From Chloroflexi bacterium UBA6019 (GTDB lineage Bacteria; Chloroflexota; Dormibacteria; Dormibacterales; Dormibacteraceae), in contig DIZV01000011.1 in assembly GCA_002427995.1 (NCBI GenBank), positions 2,003 through 29,325 of the forward strand: a stretch of 27,323 nt of DNA. Direction: 5' to 3'. Position 1 is the stretch's first letter. Every line of letters begins with the position of its first letter. Of this stretch, positions 1-7,292 are shown piece by piece. The notes under the pieces are model-generated. The model was given only the letters and a program-made list of their open reading frames with translations. It was not told the origin of the DNA and made no database searches. Made by a program: the position numbers and the translations under genes.

Positions 1-213
1 CCCGGCAAGCCTGCCGTCGTGAGCAAGCCGGGCGGCGCGAATCAGGGCCTTGGAAGGGATGCAACCGGTCCAGGTGCAGTCGCCCCCAAGTCGCTCGGCG
101 GCCAACAACACCTTGGCTCCGACCCGCGCCGCGAACCCCGCGGCGGTCAGGCCGGCGGACCCGCCTCCGATCACGACCAGGTCGTACACAACGGCCTCCG
201 AGGCATCGGACAC
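1..213 (-). CDS. FAD-dependent pyridine nucleotide-disulfide oxidoreductase, N-terminal fragment
   Basis: Only the N-terminus is in the window; the gene runs off the left edge. The minus-strand translation reads a Rossmann FAD-binding motif (VIGGGSAGLTAAGFAAR) followed by the redox-active disulfide motif GGDCTWTGCIPSKALI, i.e. CxxxxC. This combination marks the mercuric reductase / dihydrolipoamide dehydrogenase class of flavoenzymes, which pass electrons from NAD(P)H through FAD to a cysteine pair. The class is clear; the substrate cannot be told from 70 residues. The start is taken as GTG at 211-213, with a second in-frame GTG at 187-189 only four residues before the FAD motif. It is divergent from the small gene at 289, with about 75 bp between them. 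Confidence 0.88.
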   Translation of the reverse strand, partial: MSDASEAVVYDLVVIGGGSAGLTAAGFAARVGAKVLLAAERLGGDCTWTGCIPSKALIRAARLAHDGRLAG

Positions 214-276
214 GTTTCCATCATCCGTGAACCTGTGGCGGCGAACGCGATTCCAGTTCAGGCGGCGGACAAGGCC

Positions 277-282
277 GATAAT
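277..282 (+). promoter_or_regulatory. -10-like hexamer of a probable leaderless promoter
   Basis: GATAAT lies six bases before the GTG at 289-291. With the usual 6-8 base spacing the transcript would start at or next to the start codon, giving a leaderless mRNA. No good -35 element is visible, so the assignment rests on position and on the same layout ahead of leuC. Confidence 0.4.
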
Positions 283-288
283 TCAGCT

Positions 289-630
289 GTGCAGACCCAG
301 GCCGAGTTTTACGTGGAGGCGGATGCCGGCGCGCGCGAATGGCTGGATTCGCATCCCTCCGGCGACCCGCGGATCATTGCCTATGACCTCAAGCGGTGCT
401 GTGGCGGCGGGCGACTGTGCACTGTCCGAATTCGGGAGCAGTCGGGCCGCGACGGGATCGGCAACCACGCGACAGCGATCATGAAGGACGGCACCAAGTT
501 CCTTGTCGACCGCCGAGCGGCCGCCCGGCTGCCATCGCGGTTCGGCCTCACCATGCGCGGGTTCGGGCCGCTCCGCTACCTGGACCTCAACCTCGACAGC
601 GAGCAGTGGGGAGCGCTTCTTTACGACTGA
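289..630 (+). CDS. Small CC-G-G-x-x-C protein, function unknown
   Basis: A 113-residue soluble protein if started at GTG 289. An in-frame GTG at 235 is an alternative; anything further upstream lies antisense to the flavoenzyme gene. The centre carries the cysteine motif KRCCGGGRLC (three cysteines plus glycines), which looks like a metal or Fe-S ligand site and is loosely reminiscent of HesB/IscA-type small proteins, but I do not recognise the family. The C-terminus (YLDLNLDSEQWGALLYD) is typical of a folded small domain ending in an amphipathic helix. It is divergent from a disulfide oxidoreductase and convergent with the beta-propeller gene, whose stop codon overlaps its last codons. Confidence 0.65.
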   Translation: MQTQAEFYVEADAGAREWLDSHPSGDPRIIAYDLKRCCGGGRLCTVRIREQSGRDGIGNHATAIMKDGTKFLVDRRAAARLPSRFGLTMRGFGPLRYLDLNLDSEQWGALLYD

Positions 631-2009
631 GCCGGCCCCAGGGCCAGTAGCTGGCTCCCGGCGGGGACGTAGAGCCGGCCGTAGCCGGCGGCGATGGTGG
701 CGAAGCTCGCCGCGCCCGGGAGAGCGATCCGGGACCTGATCGCACCAGAGTCGAGCGCGACCTGGAACAGGGTGCGGCCCCCGATGGTCCAGAGCCAGCC
801 ACCGGCAACGACCGGGGTGTTACCGCCGCCGTCGACCTTCCAGGCGACGTCGAACCGGTCGGCACCGACCCGCAGCGCGGTGACGCCGACGTTGCGACAG
901 GGTACGTAGAGGAAAGGCGGGGCATAGGCGACGGCGCCGTAGTCAAGACCGTTGCAGACAGGCGCGCTGAACACCTCTCCCCCGACGCCCCCGAGGCGAT
1001 CGGAGCGGACGAGGTAGCCGGTTCCCGCCTTGCCGGCCTGGAAGAGGAGGCCGTCCTCGAGAAGCGCCGGCGTGATCGAGCCGACGTCGGTGTCGGATGC
1101 GTTCAGCGCGGCCCAGTTGGAGGGCGCCCAGTAAGCCGCCTCCTGCAGGTCCGGGGTCAGCCGGATCACGGAGTTGCCGTAGTTGAAGCCCTGGCCCTCG
1201 GCGTTGCCGACCGCGACGTAGAGGTTCCCCGAGGGATCGGTGACCGCCCCCCCGGGGGCCCAGATACCCCCTTCTCGAGAGGACTTGACCTGGTAGCTGA
1301 GCAGGCCGCCCTGGCCGTCGCCGGGGGATGCGAGCACCCAGCCTCGGTAGTCGCCGCAGTCGCCGAAGAGGCCGCCGAAGGGCACGTAGACCCGGCCGCC
1401 TGAAAAGGTGAGTGCCGAGCGCTGCTGGTGGACCAGCGGGCGGAGCGAGGGTGGGTCGATCCCCCGCTGCCAGCGGACCGCGCCGGTCGCCAGGTCAAGC
1501 GCGAAGAGCAGGTGGCGGCCGGGCTGCGCAAACGCGACGACGTAGAGGGTCGAGCCGGCGGGATCGATGACCGGGGTTCCGGTGATGCCGGTCGGGTCGA
1601 TGTTGCCGCACGGCAGTTGAGAGCCCCGCATCGGGTCCGCCAGGTGCCTCTGCCAGGCCAGTCCGCCGGTCGCAGCGTCGAAGGCGTAGACCGTGTCGCT
1701 CTCGGTGGCCGCGAAGACCCGACCGGCGGCGAGCAGGGGCGCGGCGTAGAGGAGGCCGTCGACCGGGACCGACCACTTCCGTTCGACCGAGTCCAACGCC
1801 GGGTTGGTGGGACCGACCCCGAACCGGGCCGCGCCGCGGAGGAAGGCAGGCCACGGGGCGTCGTCCGGGGGTGCGTCGGGCAACGTGGCCGCGGTGGGTG
1901 AGGCGGACTCTGAGGGATACGACGACGCTCTCAGCGGTAAGACCGGTTGGTTGCCGCAAGCAGCGGCGAGCAAAAGGGCGGCCGCCAGCCCGGAGGCCGT
2001 CAGCCGCAG
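621..2009 (-). CDS. PQQ-type beta-propeller lipoprotein
   Basis: A secreted propeller protein of about 460 residues. Repeated blades of the type VYAFDAATGGLAWQ and LFALDLATGAVRWQ, with many VYV/LYV strands, match PQQ-like (WD-type) propeller repeats. The N-terminus reads LRLTASGLAAALLLAAACGN, a good lipoprotein signal with a lipobox ending in cysteine. The only TTG start (1971-1973) would leave six residues before that cysteine, too few for export, so I place the start at CTG 2007-2009, with CTG 2001-2003 as an alternative. Both sit on the stop codon of the upstream marR gene, suggesting translational coupling. No catalytic PQQ ligands or enzyme domain are recognisable; a binding or scaffolding role at the cell surface is as likely as catalysis. 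It is the last gene of the mug-marR operon. Confidence 0.82.
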   Translation of the reverse strand: MRLTASGLAAALLLAAACGNQPVLPLRASSYPSESASPTAATLPDAPPDDAPWPAFLRGAARFGVGPTNPALDSVERKWSVPVDGLLYAAPLLAAGRVFAATESDTVYAFDAATGGLAWQRHLADPMRGSQLPCGNIDPTGITGTPVIDPAGSTLYVVAFAQPGRHLLFALDLATGAVRWQRGIDPPSLRPLVHQQRSALTFSGGRVYVPFGGLFGDCGDYRGWVLASPGDGQGGLLSYQVKSSREGGIWAPGGAVTDPSGNLYVAVGNAEGQGFNYGNSVIRLTPDLQEAAYWAPSNWAALNASDTDVGSITPALLEDGLLFQAGKAGTGYLVRSDRLGGVGGEVFSAPVCNGLDYGAVAYAPPFLYVPCRNVGVTALRVGADRFDVAWKVDGGGNTPVVAGGWLWTIGGRTLFQVALDSGAIRSRIALPGAASFATIAAGYGRLYVPAGSQLLALGPAQS

Positions 2010-2485
2010 TGGGGCGCGAGCCTCAACCAGAACTCACCCAACTGGCCAACCTCAGCTTCGCTGAAGTGCGCCAGGAAAGTGCGGCGAATGCCCTCGGAAT
2101 GCGTCCCCTCCGCCTGCGCCAGGCGGGCGCGCCCGGCGTCGGTGATGGTGGCGTTGATCGCCCGGCCGTCGGTCGGGCAGGCGATCCGCTCGATCAGGCC
2201 CTCGCTCTCGAGGCGGTCGACCAGGCGCGAGAGACCGCTCGGGCTGAGCAGCACGATCTCGGCAAGATCGGTCATGCGCAGGCGCCCGTGCTCGGTCGCC
2301 GCGACGCGCCAGAGCACCTCAAAAGCGGAGATGGAGAGCCCGTGCGCCGCCAGCAACTCGGCATCGAGCTGCTTGACCACGGTGGCATGGGCGTGGAGCA
2401 GACCAACCCAGGCTCGGGTTTGGACGTCATTCAGCGTCGTCGCGATTGGCATCGGCACAGCATAAGTAGGAATCGGCGTTTTCAA
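2000..2485 (-). CDS. MarR-family transcriptional regulator
   Basis: A winged-helix regulator of up to 161 residues, normal for MarR. The DNA-binding region is typical: SISAFEVLWRVAATEHGRLRMTDLAEIVLLSPSGLSRLVDRLESEGLIER, followed by the wing (CPTDGRAINATITDAG) that carries the conserved D-x-R. MarR proteins act as dimers and usually respond to small ligands or oxidants. The TTG start at 2483-2485 overlaps the stop codon of mug (TTGA); ATG 2450-2452 is an alternative that removes eleven residues. It probably controls its own operon, including the downstream lipoprotein, but no operator was identified. Confidence 0.9.
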   Translation of the reverse strand: MKTPIPTYAVPMPIATTLNDVQTRAWVGLLHAHATVVKQLDAELLAAHGLSISAFEVLWRVAATEHGRLRMTDLAEIVLLSPSGLSRLVDRLESEGLIERIACPTDGRAINATITDAGRARLAQAEGTHSEGIRRTFLAHFSEAEVGQLGEFWLRLAPHCG

Positions 2486-3060
2486 ACAACTGTTCCGATT
2501 CCGAGCCTGAGCCGAGCGAACTCGGCGGCCAGCGCGTCGAGCTGGTAATGGGCGTTGAGGCCGCTCGGATTGGGCAGAAGCCAGACCGGGGATGGCCCCA
2601 GCGGCTCCGCCTGGGGCCCGATGGCGGCGGCAACGCGACCGAAGGCGGAGCGGAAAGAGCCGACGCCGAGCATGGCCAGCCAGCGGGGGCGGAATCGCTC
2701 GAGCTTTGCCACCAGTTCGGCACCACCCTCTCGGAGCTCAGCCGCCGACAGCTCGGAAGCGACCGCGGTGGTCCGACGCACCAGGTTGGTGACTCCGAGA
2801 CCAAGCCCGAGCAGCTCCGCCTCCTCCCAGGGGTGCAGCTGTCGGGGTGTGAAGCCGGAACGATGGAGAGCCGGCCAGAAGCGGTTGCCCGGACGGGCAA
2901 AGTGGTGGCCGGTCGCCGCCGTGTAGAGACCCGGGTTGATCCCGCAGAAGAGCACCCGGAGGTCGGGAGCGATGACATCCGGCACCGTCAGCGAGCGTGC
3001 CCCTTCGAGCTCGGCGCGGGTCGGGCGGGGCGGCCAGGGCGGTGGGGTGATGGGTGGCAA
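2482..3060 (-). CDS. mug: G/U mismatch-specific uracil-DNA glycosylase (Mug family)
   Basis: A 192-residue enzyme of the uracil-DNA glycosylase superfamily, family 2. Motif A is VLFCGINPGLYTAATGHHFA, with the catalytic Asn of GINPG at residue 42. Motif B is LPNPSGLNAHY at residues 163-172. The spacing and length agree with Mug/TDG enzymes, which excise uracil or thymine opposite G and so repair deaminated bases. The start is TTG at 3058-3060; the first 25 residues are proline-rich and low in conservation. It is divergent from the GH1 glycosidase and first in an operon with marR. Confidence 0.9.
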   Translation of the reverse strand: MPPITPPPWPPRPTRAELEGARSLTVPDVIAPDLRVLFCGINPGLYTAATGHHFARPGNRFWPALHRSGFTPRQLHPWEEAELLGLGLGVTNLVRRTTAVASELSAAELREGGAELVAKLERFRPRWLAMLGVGSFRSAFGRVAAAIGPQAEPLGPSPVWLLPNPSGLNAHYQLDALAAEFARLRLGIGTVV

Positions 3061-3090
3061 AGTACGGGCTCGCTACCGGATGATGACGCG

Positions 3091-4485
3091 ATGCACTTCG
3101 GAGTTGCCACCGCAGATCACCAGTGCGAGGCATTCGACGACCGGTATCCCGACATCCGGGACCGCTGGGAGCTCAACGCCGGCCAGACCGCGCGGGGACG
3201 CGCGACCGATTTCTGGAACCGCTACCAGGAGGACGTCACCCTGGCCGCCGGCCTCGGTTGCACCATGTTCCGCTTCAGCGTCAGCTGGGCCCGGGTCGAG
3301 CCCGAGCCGGGCGTCTTCAACCCCGAGGCGCTGGCCCACTATCGCGACGTCGTCGCCAGCATCCGAGCCGCCGGGATGGAGCCGATGGTCACCCTCCTCC
3401 ATTACGTCTGGCCGCTCCATGTCGACCCGATCGCCGAGGACTTCCCGCACCGCTTTCGCGTCTACACCGAGAAGGTGGTGGAGGCGCTCGGCCAACAGGT
3501 CGCTTGGTGGATCACGCTCAACGAGCCGAGCGAGCTGGTCTTCGGTTACCTCAAACCCTGGTGGCAACACACCTACCGGATGCCTCCCGGGCTTCCCGCC
3601 CTCGCCACCAGCCACGACCAGATGGAGAGCTGCGCCAAGCTCATCCGCAACCTCTTCCGTGGCCACCGCGACGCCCGCCGGGCGATCAAGCAGGCGCACC
3701 CGAAGGCCATGGTCGGCGCCAACCCGCTGGTGCTGGGCCTGCCGGCCTGGGTGCAACGGCTGATCGACTGGCGGGCTTCGCGCATCTCTCGGATCGAGGA
3801 GATGGTGGGGCACGGGCACCGGATCGCCCGCCGGACCCAGGGCAAGCTCGCGATGGGTCGGCTGCTGGGCCCGTTCGCACGAATCCTGACGTTCCTGCCC
3901 ACCGTCCTCGCCTCCGATTGGTGGAACCTCGGCATGGCGGGCAAGCTCGCCCACTTCCTTTGCCCGGCCGACTGCCAGGGCCAGCTGGACTTCGTCGGCT
4001 TCGACTACTACTGGGGCATCCGGAGCTTCCAGATCGGAGGCTTCCAGCGCCTCCTCGACGCCGGCATGGGGAACTTCGAGCGCGCACCGGTCTGGCCGGC
4101 GGCTCTGGGCGACATGCTGCGGCGTTACGCCGCCCTTTTCGACCACCTGCCACTGGTGGTGGTCGAGAACGGCTGCGTGACAGTCGCTGACGGGGTCGAT
4201 CGGGCCGCCTACCTGGAGAGCCATGTGCGGGAGGTGGAAGCCGCGGCAGAGAGCGGCTGCAACATCGCCGCCTACGTCTGCTGGAGCATCACCTCCAACC
4301 GCGAGTGGGGCCTGCCCTTCGAACCCCAGACCGACTTCGGCCTTTACCACATCGACCTCGACGGCGACCCGTCTCTGAAGCGGGAGGCGACGGCGGCGGC
4401 GGAGACCTACCGGCGGCTGATCGCGGCCTCGCCTACCAGGGACGCGCGACCGACATCGCCTCGGCCAGCAGCTCGTCCTGGCTGA
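3091..4485 (+). CDS. Glycoside hydrolase family 1 (beta-glucosidase-like)
   Basis: A 464-residue cytoplasmic retaining beta-glycosidase with the usual GH1 length and (beta/alpha)8 landmarks. These are an N-terminal FGVATADHQCE substrate-binding segment, FRFSVSWARVEPEPG, the acid/base glutamate in TLNEPSE (Glu145), LDFVGFDYYWG, and the nucleophile in VVVENGC (Glu359). The strand usually reading TLxHWxLP is TLLHYVWP here, a variant seen in divergent beta-glycosidases, so substrate preference is open. The start is ATG 3091; the open frame extends upstream but only antisense to mug. There is no signal peptide. Its 3' end overlaps the AAA+ gene on the other strand by about 50 bp. Confidence 0.9.
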   Translation: MHFGVATADHQCEAFDDRYPDIRDRWELNAGQTARGRATDFWNRYQEDVTLAAGLGCTMFRFSVSWARVEPEPGVFNPEALAHYRDVVASIRAAGMEPMVTLLHYVWPLHVDPIAEDFPHRFRVYTEKVVEALGQQVAWWITLNEPSELVFGYLKPWWQHTYRMPPGLPALATSHDQMESCAKLIRNLFRGHRDARRAIKQAHPKAMVGANPLVLGLPAWVQRLIDWRASRISRIEEMVGHGHRIARRTQGKLAMGRLLGPFARILTFLPTVLASDWWNLGMAGKLAHFLCPADCQGQLDFVGFDYYWGIRSFQIGGFQRLLDAGMGNFERAPVWPAALGDMLRRYAALFDHLPLVVVENGCVTVADGVDRAAYLESHVREVEAAAESGCNIAAYVCWSITSNREWGLPFEPQTDFGLYHIDLDGDPSLKREATAAAETYRRLIAASPTRDARPTSPRPAARPG

Positions 4486-5812
4486 TCGAGCCGACCGTTG
4501 CGCCCGCTCGGACCTTAACCTCCAGCGCCCGGCGCACAGCCTCGGCGATCTCGGCGCCGCTCAGCCCTTCGGTCGCTTGCAGCAACCGCTCCCAGCCGCC
4601 CTCGTCGAGCGCCTCGAAGACGCGCCGACCGGCGCGCCGGTCGGCCCGGGCGAGGTGGACTCGAAAGATCGACTGCCGCCCGGCGGGATCGGGCAGGCCC
4701 ACCTCGACCAGGCGGTCGAAGCGGCCGGGGCGGGTCAGCGCCTCGTCGACCGCTTCCGGCCGGTTGGTGGCGGCCAGTACCACGACGCCCTCCACCCCCT
4801 CCAGCCCGTCCATGTTCTCGAGGAAGGTGCTGACCAGCCGGTGGGTCGCCTCGTGCGCATCATCGCGCGAGCGACCCAGCGCGTCGATCTCATCGAAGAA
4901 GAGGACGGCGGGCTGCTCCCGCCTAGCCCAGTCGAAGGCCTCCTGCAGCTTGCGCTCGGCTTCGCCGTACCACTTGGAGACGACGTCGGTCGCGCGCACG
5001 TGGATGAAGCGCGCACCCGACTCCCGGGCGAGGCAGCGCGCGAGGAGCGTCTTACCGGTGCCGGGCGGGCCGTAGAGGAGCACGCCACGCGGCGGCCGGA
5101 CGCCCCACCGCCGGTAGCTCTGAGGGTCCTTGATCGCCTGGCAGACCGCTTCCAGCTGGCTCACCGCCTCGGCCTGGCCGCCGACGTCGGCAAACCCGCG
5201 CTCCTCTTCCTCGTCCTCGCCCTCCGCCGGGGGCGTGTAAACGCGGCCGGGCGGCTGCTGACCGGGGACCCGGGCGGCAACGCCGGCGAAGCCCTTGCGG
5301 ATCCGCCGCAGGCCGGCGAGCGCGGTCTCCACGCCAAGCCCGGTCGGCGCCAGCACCAAGCTCCCGGCCGGAGCCTCCTTACCCGCGGCCTGGTAGATGC
5401 CGGCCACCACGTTGCCAAGGACGGTGGCGAAGAGGTCGAGGCCGCGCTTCACGGCGGCCAGGTCGGGGACCGGGTAGGCCGGAGTGCTGGGGTTCAGCAG
5501 CGGCACCACCAGCGGCCAGGCGCCGCTGGATACCACCAGCTGGTTCAGCAAGCCCGGCGTGACCGCGAAGGCCTCCTCCACCACGGTGCCGTTGCGCCGC
5601 CTGGTCGTCTGCAGGCCGATCAGCTCGGGCACCCGAAGAAGCGCCCGCGGCTGCAGCACCGCCGCCAGGGAGAGACCGCCGGGTACCGGGCCGCCGCGCG
5701 CGATGACCACGATGCCGGCCAGTGGCGGGGGCAGGGCAATCTGGCCCGCCACGGTCAGCGGGAGTCCACGCGCGATCGCCTCCGCCAGCTCCGGAGTGCA
5801 ACGGACCTCCAT
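4433..5812 (-). CDS. AAA+ ATPase (Cdc48/FtsH-type single module) with unrecognised N-terminal domain
   Basis: A 459-residue protein. Residues about 205-455 form one classical AAA module: GFADVGG entry motif, Walker A GPPGTGKT (248-255), pore loop KWYGE (280-284), Walker B VLFFDEID (303-310), second region of homology VVVLAATNRP, arginine-finger segment TRPGRFDR, and a C-terminal helical lid (GLSGAEIAEAVRRAL). These indicate a hexameric unfoldase or remodelling ATPase of the Cdc48/PAN/FtsH clade. There is no protease motif and no transmembrane segment. Residues 1-195 are an alanine/proline-rich region without a fold I recognise, joined by an acidic linker (EGEDEEEERG). The gene stands alone, so the substrate is unknown. 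Confidence 0.88.
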   Translation of the reverse strand: MEVRCTPELAEAIARGLPLTVAGQIALPPPLAGIVVIARGGPVPGGLSLAAVLQPRALLRVPELIGLQTTRRRNGTVVEEAFAVTPGLLNQLVVSSGAWPLVVPLLNPSTPAYPVPDLAAVKRGLDLFATVLGNVVAGIYQAAGKEAPAGSLVLAPTGLGVETALAGLRRIRKGFAGVAARVPGQQPPGRVYTPPAEGEDEEEERGFADVGGQAEAVSQLEAVCQAIKDPQSYRRWGVRPPRGVLLYGPPGTGKTLLARCLARESGARFIHVRATDVVSKWYGEAERKLQEAFDWARREQPAVLFFDEIDALGRSRDDAHEATHRLVSTFLENMDGLEGVEGVVVLAATNRPEAVDEALTRPGRFDRLVEVGLPDPAGRQSIFRVHLARADRRAGRRVFEALDEGGWERLLQATEGLSGAEIAEAVRRALEVKVRAGATVGSISQDELLAEAMSVARPW

Positions 5813-5927
5813 CTCTGAATCCTACCCGCGGGTCCCGCCGCTTCAACCAGCGACCCGCGGCGGTCGAGGACCCGGCCGGCGCATTGATGGCGCGGTGGAA
5901 ATCGGAAGCGCCAGCGTTAGCCAAGGC

Positions 5928-6260
5928 ATGAAGCGGACGCTGATCGTCTTCTCCTCTCTGGTCGGGCTGATCTTCCTCTTCGACCAGGTTTCCCGCCGCG
6001 TGCTCGGGCTCGATTGCATCGGGCCCGTGCTGCCGGCCTGGGGCTGCCTCGCTCAGCCCTACCCGGCCACCTTTGCGCAGGGTGGCCAGGTGAGCGGCAG
6101 CCTGCTCGTCTACGGCGGGCTGGGCGCCGGGTGCCTGCTCACGGCCGTTGTGCTCAAGGACCTCGTCTTCAACGCCACCGGCTACCTCCTCGGCCGCTAC
6201 CGCCCGGACGTCGTCAAGAAGATGCACCCGGAAGAGGCTCGCTCCTACAAGATCCGCTGA
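5928..6260 (+). CDS. Small two-helix membrane protein, unknown function
   Basis: A 110-residue protein starting at ATG 5928. A hydrophobic helix is at residues 4-19 (LIVFSSLVGLIFLFDQ) and a second at about 60-85 (LLVYGGLGAGCLLTAVVLKDLVF). Between them is a loop with two cysteines (LDCIG, WGCLA) that may face outside, and the C-terminus is short and basic. No family recognised. The first few codons have no strong ribosome-binding site. It lies tail-to-tail with the pilin gene, 30 bp away. Confidence 0.6.
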   Translation: MKRTLIVFSSLVGLIFLFDQVSRRVLGLDCIGPVLPAWGCLAQPYPATFAQGGQVSGSLLVYGGLGAGCLLTAVVLKDLVFNATGYLLGRYRPDVVKKMHPEEARSYKIR

Positions 6261-6290
6261 CTCGCTGAGCCGCGCCGGCTTTGGGTCAGC

Positions 6291-6455
6291 TCAGGCGTTG
6301 AGGGCGGTGACGACGTTCGAGAAGACGTTGCCGATCTGGCCACCCATGGTCAGAAGAATGACGATCACGACGATGGAGACGAGGACCAAAATGAGCGCGT
6401 ACTCGACCATGCCCTGGCCGCTCTGCCTGAAGCTGGGCTGAAATAACCTCACCAT
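6291..6455 (-). CDS. Flp/Fap-type pilin subunit
   Basis: A 54-residue prepilin. The short basic leader ends in SG, and the prepilin peptidase motif G|xxxxEY is visible as G13 followed by QGMVEY. It continues into one long hydrophobic helix (ALILVLVSIVVIVILLTMGGQ) and a short C-terminus. Flp pilins polymerise into tight-adherence (Tad) pili. The start ATG 6453-6455 is set by a strong ribosome-binding site (AAAGGGGG, 8 nt before it); the open frame extends upstream but is not pilin-like. No tad assembly genes or prepilin peptidase are in the window, so the pilin is an orphan here. Confidence 0.9.
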   Translation of the reverse strand: MVRLFQPSFRQSGQGMVEYALILVLVSIVVIVILLTMGGQIGNVFSNVVTALNA

Positions 6456-6494
6456 CTGAACTACCCCCTTTCCGGATTTCGCGTGAGCAACGTA

Positions 6495-6517
6495 ACCCAC
6501 GAACAGGCCCCGTGGGT
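6495..6517 (-). promoter_or_regulatory. Hairpin in the pilin 5' leader
   Basis: A perfect 7-bp inverted repeat (ACCCACG / CGTGGGT, loop 9 nt) about 40 nt upstream of the pilin start codon. On the pilin transcript it is preceded by CGAAAGCGA and followed by TTACG. The arrangement is vaguely like the 3' part of a class I c-di-GMP riboswitch, but I cannot fold a complete aptamer. It could also be an operator or a simple stability hairpin. Confidence 0.3.
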
Positions 6518-6616
6518 CGCTTTCGGGCCCCAATTGCGGTCAGAGCCTTGCCGAGGTGGAGCGCAACCCCAACAAGAACCGGATGGGGGCCCTTTGAGCC
6601 GACCAGAATAGGCGGG

Positions 6617-7270
6617 GTGATCGCCCGGTCCGACGTCGTCGGCAGCCTCCTCCGACCCTCCGCGCTGGTCTCGGCGCGGAGGGCCTGCGAAGCGGGCGAG
6701 AGCGGCCCGGCGGCGCTCAAGAAGGCGGAGGACGAGGCGATCGACCGCGCCCTGCTCGACCCGCAGATCCGGGAGGGGTACCGGCAGCGCGGCAGCGACC
6801 CCGAGGAGGTCATCGACCGCTGCATCGAGATGGACCACGCGATCATTTCGGGCCCTTCCGAGGTGACCATCGCGATCCACCTCTGTCGTGGCAACAACCA
6901 GAGCAAGTTTTACGCCGAGGGCGACTACGAGCCCATCTCGCGGATCTGCCAGAAGACACTCTTCCAGCGCTTCCTCCTGGAGTTCGACGACGAGCGTTCA
7001 GGAGGTTTCGAGCCGCTCCGCCAGGTACCCGAGGACCGGACGGTCGTCCTCGGCCTGGTGACGACAAAGCGGCGCCCTCTGGAGTCGGCCTCCGAGCTCA
7101 GGGCGCGGATCGACGAGGCGACCAAATTCCTGCCCCCGGAGCGGCTGGCGCTCAGCCCGCAATGTGGCTTCGCCTCGACGATGGAGGGCAACTGGATCAC
7201 GGCGGAGGAGCAGCGGGCGAAGCTGGAGCTGGTTGGCAGCGTCGCCCGCTCGGTCTGGGGTGAGGGCTGA
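6617..7270 (+). CDS. MetE-like (cobalamin-independent methionine synthase family) protein with a large internal deletion
   Basis: A 217-residue protein of the YxjG/COG0620 branch of the MetE superfamily; full-length members are about 370 residues. Residues 1-45 match the family start (IARSDVVGSLLRPSAL ... KAEDEAI). The sequence then jumps directly to the C-terminal half (DPQIREGYRQRGSDPEE ...), so roughly 130-150 residues of the barrel are absent without a frameshift. The zinc site is intact: His88 and Cys90 in AIHLCRGN, Glu122 in FLLEFDDERSG and Cys183 in SPQCGFAST. Related full-length enzymes transfer methyl groups to thiols. This shortened form may be inactive, a recent relic, or a zinc/thiol-binding remnant. 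Start GTG 6617, with AGGCGG just ahead. Confidence 0.75.
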   Translation: MIARSDVVGSLLRPSALVSARRACEAGESGPAALKKAEDEAIDRALLDPQIREGYRQRGSDPEEVIDRCIEMDHAIISGPSEVTIAIHLCRGNNQSKFYAEGDYEPISRICQKTLFQRFLLEFDDERSGGFEPLRQVPEDRTVVLGLVTTKRRPLESASELRARIDEATKFLPPERLALSPQCGFASTMEGNWITAEEQRAKLELVGSVARSVWGEG

Positions 7271-7292
7271 GGTCGCTTTCGGGTCCCGGTCG

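Noticed and set aside
2548..3090. N-terminal extension of the GH1 frame upstream of ATG 3091
   Set aside because: It is antisense to mug and not GH1-like; the family N-terminus begins at 3091.
3073..4350. 425-residue open frame antisense to the GH1 gene
   Set aside because: Composition is that of a GC-rich shadow frame; the GH1 frame on the other strand has all catalytic motifs.
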